Shown: positions 61,389-64,000 of the stretch, piece by piece
Numbering within the stretch: the first letter of the stretch is position 1
How the letters are laid out: every line of letters begins with the position of its first letter
NCBI GenBank assembly: GCA_900319075.1
Contig: ONMZ01000003.1
Span: 19,475-83,474, forward strand
Direction of reading: 5' to 3'
DNA length: 64,000 nt
Origin: an uncultured Eubacteriales bacterium
GTDB taxonomy: Bacteria; Bacillota; Clostridia; Oscillospirales; Ruminococcaceae
The notes under the pieces: generated by a model
Seen by the model: the letters and a program-made list of their open reading frames with translations, nothing else
What the model was told of the DNA's origin: nothing
Databases searched by the model: none
Translations under genes and position numbers: made by a program

Positions 61389-61748
61389 GTGTATGATCTC
61401 GGTGCTTTGATAAGATCATTACGTAAGGAACGGAACATAACGCAGAAAAAGCTCGGAGAAATGCTCGATGTTACCGAGGGAACTATCAGCAAATATGAAG
61501 CCAATACTATGACACCGCCATTTGAAACACTTCGTTCTATCGCCGGCATTTTCAATGTTTCTATGGATACCCTTTGCGGTATGAAGCATCAGGGAACGCT
61601 CTCAACTCACGGACTGACCGAAGCCCAGACTGATACGCTCAAAGCTTTGGTTGATGCCTATCGTATCAAAAACGCTCAGACGGGCAAGCATCTCACGCAG
61701 GAGCAGTTTGCGGTACTGGGGAAAATCACAGCCGAGCTGACAAAATAA
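61389..61748 (+). CDS. Xre-family HTH regulator (controller-like)
   Basis: 119 aa. HTH_3 domain at about 4-60: LGALIRSLRKERNITQKKLG, DVTEGTISKYEANTM, then a helical extension of about 50 residues. Start is GTG 61389, 7 bases after GGAGGTG; ATG 61365 and GTG 61341 are in frame but lack a site. A TATAAT at 61352-61357 lacks a good -35, so the gene may need activation, perhaps by its own product at the palindrome. It is divergent from the methylase and ends in a perfect-stem terminator. Confidence 0.82.
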   Translation: MYDLGALIRSLRKERNITQKKLGEMLDVTEGTISKYEANTMTPPFETLRSIAGIFNVSMDTLCGMKHQGTLSTHGLTEAQTDTLKALVDAYRIKNAQTGKHLTQEQFAVLGKITAELTK

Positions 61749-61790
61749 AGCCGAAGGAAATGCGAATAATCCTTCGGCTTTATTACTTGA
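61744..61790 (+). terminator. Terminator of the Xre gene
   Basis: Perfect 15-base stem AATAAAGCCGAAGGA/TCCTTCGGCTTTATT; the stop codon lies in its 5' arm. The core GCCGAAGGA/TCCTTCGGC recurs after the RES gene. Confidence 0.88.
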
Positions 61791-61815
61791 TTAATGCAAG
61801 AAAACATGATATAAT
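61787..61815 (+). promoter_or_regulatory. Promoter of the HEPN-like/RES pair
   Basis: TTGATT (61787-61792), 17-base spacer, TATAAT (61810-61815), 63 bp before ATG 61878, directly after the Xre terminator. Confidence 0.7.
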
Positions 61816-61877
61816 AATTGAAAGATGTGATGAAATTATTTCCATTATTCAAGTTCATCTGAAGGAGTGAAGTTAAA

Positions 61878-62639
61878 ATGAATAGAGCAAAAAACAAATG
61901 CCCTAATGGTTGCAAACTGCCCCCAAGGAGAAAAACAATATGTAAAGATAATAATGGAAATTATCATTGGGGATATCATGATTTTCCTTTTTGTCCTGTT
62001 TGTGGTTCATTAATGCCACAGACAATTGATTGCTTAAAAGGTTTCTTTGATTTATATCAAATTCACCCTAAACTTAAACACTCAGTAGAGCTAATATATA
62101 AATCAGAACTCGGTGCGGCTGTACGAGAGGCAAATATTGTCTTGGAGACGACATTACAAGAGAAATCAGGATTAACCCATTTGTGGGGAAAAGACTTGGC
62201 TGCACAGGCTCTCAGATTTAAATATGACGCCAAGGAAAAAGTATTACAAGAAGCTCCATTAATTGCTATCAATAAACTTGATACCCCTTCAAGGGTTAAT
62301 GAACAAGAAGGCCTCATGTATATGCTTATGGGATATTTTCAAGGGACACGCAATATCTATCAGCATAAATTGGTTGGTACATCTGCTAATATGATTATTA
62401 TCAGTGTCTTACAGATTTCGTATTTCCTTAAATTGCTTGATGGCCATAGCATTACGGTTAATGGTCATTGGATTCCAACCTCAATGAGCGTGAATAGTAT
62501 TCTTAATCATACGCCCAATAAACTTGATAGAATGAGAATACGTCGAAGCGTAATGAAATCAATTAAGAAAAGAAATCGGCTATATTTTAAGAAACGAAAA
62601 TCTGACACTAAACATGAAAAATTGACGGAGAATAAATAA
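61878..62639 (+). CDS. Zinc-ribbon/HEPN-like protein (TIGR02391/Ymh-type)
   Basis: 253 aa. The N-terminal Cys cluster C8, C12, C22, C39, C42 (CPNGC and FCPVCG) suggests a zinc ribbon. Residues about 70-190 match the TIGR02391-type domain: AAVREANIVLETTLQ, INKLDTPSRVNEQEGL, MLMGYFQGTRNIYQHKL. In it R158-N-I-Y-Q-H163 is an Rx4H motif with a polar residue after Arg, as in HEPN RNases. A Lys/Arg-rich tail ends it. RBS AAGGAG. The next start overlaps its stop (TAATG). AT-rich, unlike the methylase genes. I infer an RNase-type defence or toxin component; not proven. Confidence 0.72.
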   Translation: MNRAKNKCPNGCKLPPRRKTICKDNNGNYHWGYHDFPFCPVCGSLMPQTIDCLKGFFDLYQIHPKLKHSVELIYKSELGAAVREANIVLETTLQEKSGLTHLWGKDLAAQALRFKYDAKEKVLQEAPLIAINKLDTPSRVNEQEGLMYMLMGYFQGTRNIYQHKLVGTSANMIIISVLQISYFLKLLDGHSITVNGHWIPTSMSVNSILNHTPNKLDRMRIRRSVMKSIKKRNRLYFKKRKSDTKHEKLTENK

Positions 62640-63589
62640 TGGATGATGTCAAAAATTTGGATCTTAATGATGATCAAGCATGGTTGATATTACTGATGTT
62701 TTTTCTAAGTAGTCAGCGGGAATGGGAGAAGTTGCGAAAATATGCTGGTGAACAAGATAATCCTTCACAAGAATTGTTAGATTTCTTTCAACGAGTATTC
62801 AATGCCCAGTTGCCGATTCAATTATACTCTCCAGGAACATTATTTTACCGTGCACGTCAAATTGCCAGTAACAATGAAAGCAATTTAGGAGTTAACCTTG
62901 ATGAAATTGCAAATGAAATGTATCGTGTGATAATGTCGGATAAGGATTTTGAAGCAATACAGCAGATGGATGCAGATGGTTCTTTTCACCTAAATGCTGA
63001 GGATTTTTTTCATCTTAAGCTAATATCGATGAAAGAGTATACTCCTGAACAGCTAAGTCACTTTGATTCTTTGAGAAAAAAATATAGTGTTCCTGGTGTA
63101 TATGGATTTGATGCTGATGGCAGCGGAGTACCTCCTGAAAGATTTAGAAAAGAAGGAAGACTAAACACTGTTTCAGATGCATATTTATACCTTACACTTG
63201 AAAAAGAAACTGCAATTTATGAAATGAGACCTTCCATCGGTCAACAGTATAGTCTGGCTTCTTATCAATCTACGAACGAATTGAAAATAGTGAACTTAAC
63301 CGGTGATTATTCGAATCTTGAAGAATCCACATTAGGCTTTACAGGAATCAGTAAAATAAGTGAGCCAAACGTTGAGAATGATACTCGTTTTTATCGTATC
63401 ACACAGCATATGGCACATCTATTACAAGAACGTGGATTTGATGGAATTAAGTATAGAAGTGCAATGCGATCTGGCGGTTATAATATTCTCCTGTTTGATG
63501 ATAAGAAAGTGAAATTTCTTTCATCTGAGATAGTTTCAATCAATGATGTAAAGATAGATTTTTCTCAAGTGCTGCCTTTTACCGATTAA
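62639..63589 (+). CDS. RES-domain protein (NAD+-phosphorylase-like toxin fold)
   Basis: 316 aa. A helical N-terminal region (about 1-60), then a RES fold: GTLFYRARQI (Arg 71), a long insert (75-150), PPERFRKEGRLN, YLYLTLEKETAIYEMRP (Glu 195), YSLASY, and RGFDGIKYRSAM..NILLFD (Ser 274). RES toxins of RES-Xre pairs destroy NAD+. Here the usual small Xre antitoxin is not next to it; the partner is a HEPN-like gene with which it is translationally coupled. The Xre gene 0.9 kb upstream belongs to the methylase unit and has its own terminator. A defence or toxin role is inference. Confidence 0.78.
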   Translation: MDDVKNLDLNDDQAWLILLMFFLSSQREWEKLRKYAGEQDNPSQELLDFFQRVFNAQLPIQLYSPGTLFYRARQIASNNESNLGVNLDEIANEMYRVIMSDKDFEAIQQMDADGSFHLNAEDFFHLKLISMKEYTPEQLSHFDSLRKKYSVPGVYGFDADGSGVPPERFRKEGRLNTVSDAYLYLTLEKETAIYEMRPSIGQQYSLASYQSTNELKIVNLTGDYSNLEESTLGFTGISKISEPNVENDTRFYRITQHMAHLLQERGFDGIKYRSAMRSGGYNILLFDDKKVKFLSSEIVSINDVKIDFSQVLPFTD

Positions 63590-63632
63590 TTGAAAGGAAT
63601 TATTATGCTTTCAGGCAAATGAATCTATTAAA

Positions 63633-63667
63633 GCCGAAGGACTCCCGCAGAATCCTTCGGCATTTTT
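63633..63667 (+). terminator. Terminator of the HEPN-like/RES pair
   Basis: Stem GCCGAAGGA/TCCTTCGGC with an 11-base loop and ATTTTT; the same core as the terminator at 61744-61790. Confidence 0.85.
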
Positions 63668-63780
63668 CTTTGCAAATATACAGCTTGTTAGCTATCAGTC
63701 CATTTGTATATTTCCGATATGACACACCTTATGACACCGATATGACAGTTGTGCGCATCTCTGAATTTTTCTGCTGAGCC

Positions 63781-63809
63781 TTGACGCACATTTTCGAGTG
63801 CGCTATAAT
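63781..63809 (+). promoter_or_regulatory. Strong promoter at the right edge
   Basis: TTGACG (63781-63786), 17-base spacer, TATAAT (63804-63809). The transcript would start near 63816 and run out of the window. Confidence 0.75.
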
Positions 63810-63876
63810 TACAACCCGGACAGCAGCAAAGGCGACATTCCATGGAGATAATGTTTGCCGATAGTTTTAAATGTTC

Positions 63877-63939
63877 AAGGACTCTTTGCTTTATCCAAAA
63901 CGTAAAGCAAGGGTTCTTTGTTTTTCAAAAAAACAAGGG
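63877..63939 (+). promoter_or_regulatory. Leader with alternative hairpins (attenuator-like)
   Basis: Hairpin 1: AAGGAC..TTGCTTTA with TAAAGCAA..GTTCTT (63877-63918). Hairpin 2: CTTTGTTTTT with AAAAAACAAGG (63916-63939), which shares bases with hairpin 1. The two cannot form fully together. Hairpin 2 covers part of the AAGGGGAG ribosome site. Confidence 0.5.
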
Positions 63940-63958
63940 GAGTGATGCAAAATGGAGT

Positions 63959-64000
63959 ATGTACGGGATCATTGATCGACAGAATATGAAAGAACAATAC
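63959..64000 (+). CDS. Possible start of a gene cut by the right edge
   Basis: ATG 63959 opens a frame (MYGIIDRQNMKEQY) running to the end; an in-frame ATG is also at 63986. A 14-codon frame from ATG 63945, next to AAGGGGAG, ends at TGA 63987 and overlaps ATG 63986, so it could be a leader peptide. Too short to identify. Confidence 0.25.
   Translation, partial: MYGIIDRQNMKEQY

Noticed and set aside
57086-63600. Integrase, transposase or tRNA attachment site for the defence island
   Set aside because: None of the open frames resembles a recombinase and no tRNA or long direct repeat flanks the island; only the terminator repeat at 61.75/63.63 kb was found.

Overview
The window looks like chromosomal DNA of a Gram-positive, low-to-mid GC Clostridia member, most likely Oscillospiraceae (Ruminococcus-like). 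This rests on gene content and gene style: YpeB and SleB-type spore/cell-wall proteins, class B sortase, a T-box leader, clostridial-type lipoproteins, AAAGGAGG ribosome sites and very regular TTGACA/TTGAAA-17-TATAAT promoters. Genus is inference; no rRNA is present.

Layout. 0-11 kb: housekeeping genes: degV-trmL-pyridoxamine kinase, birA and an amidohydrolase on the minus strand; NAD(P)HX repair, lipoproteins, an SPFH membrane protein, an aldose epimerase, dtd and an ArsC-like protein. 11.3-11.9 kb: a minus-strand tRNA operon (Val-Asp-Phe-Gly). 12-16 kb: a signal-peptidase-like membrane protein with an acidic tail, a transglutaminase-like protein and a CNNM/CorC protein. 16-24 kb: glycogen/maltodextrin use (malQ-glgP), PAP2, a MetRS-type enzyme and Fe-alcohol dehydrogenase. 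24-32 kb: beta-CASP nuclease, nucleoside kinase, rubrerythrin, ypeB, and an IscS-ThiI thiolation operon. 32-40 kb: cell-surface genes (sortase B, SleB-like hydrolase, SGNH, DUF4358 lipoprotein, MBOAT plus DHHW acetylation pair). 40-43.5 kb: a tyrosine T-box operon ending in tyrS, and a flavin reductase.

43.5-57 kb: a scattered but complete arginine route from glutamate: argG, argH, argC, argJ, argB, argD, argF. It is interspersed with small membrane proteins, a pentapeptide-repeat protein, two GNATs and a lipoprotein followed by a decayed copy of its own C-terminal domain. Repeated TGTATA-type elements before argG are candidate ArgR sites.

57-63.7 kb: a defence island of three compact modules with different base composition. 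(1) A CD-NTase (SMODS) plus SLATT membrane effector, a minimal CBASS-like pair. (2) An EcoRI-family adenine methyltransferase plus DUF262-HNH nuclease, with a divergent Xre regulator and a palindromic operator over the methylase promoter. (3) A zinc-ribbon/HEPN-like (TIGR02391-type) protein plus a RES-domain protein, bounded by two near-identical terminators. The third is the best candidate for an undescribed system. The right edge holds a strong promoter with a leader that can form alternative hairpins, running out of the window.
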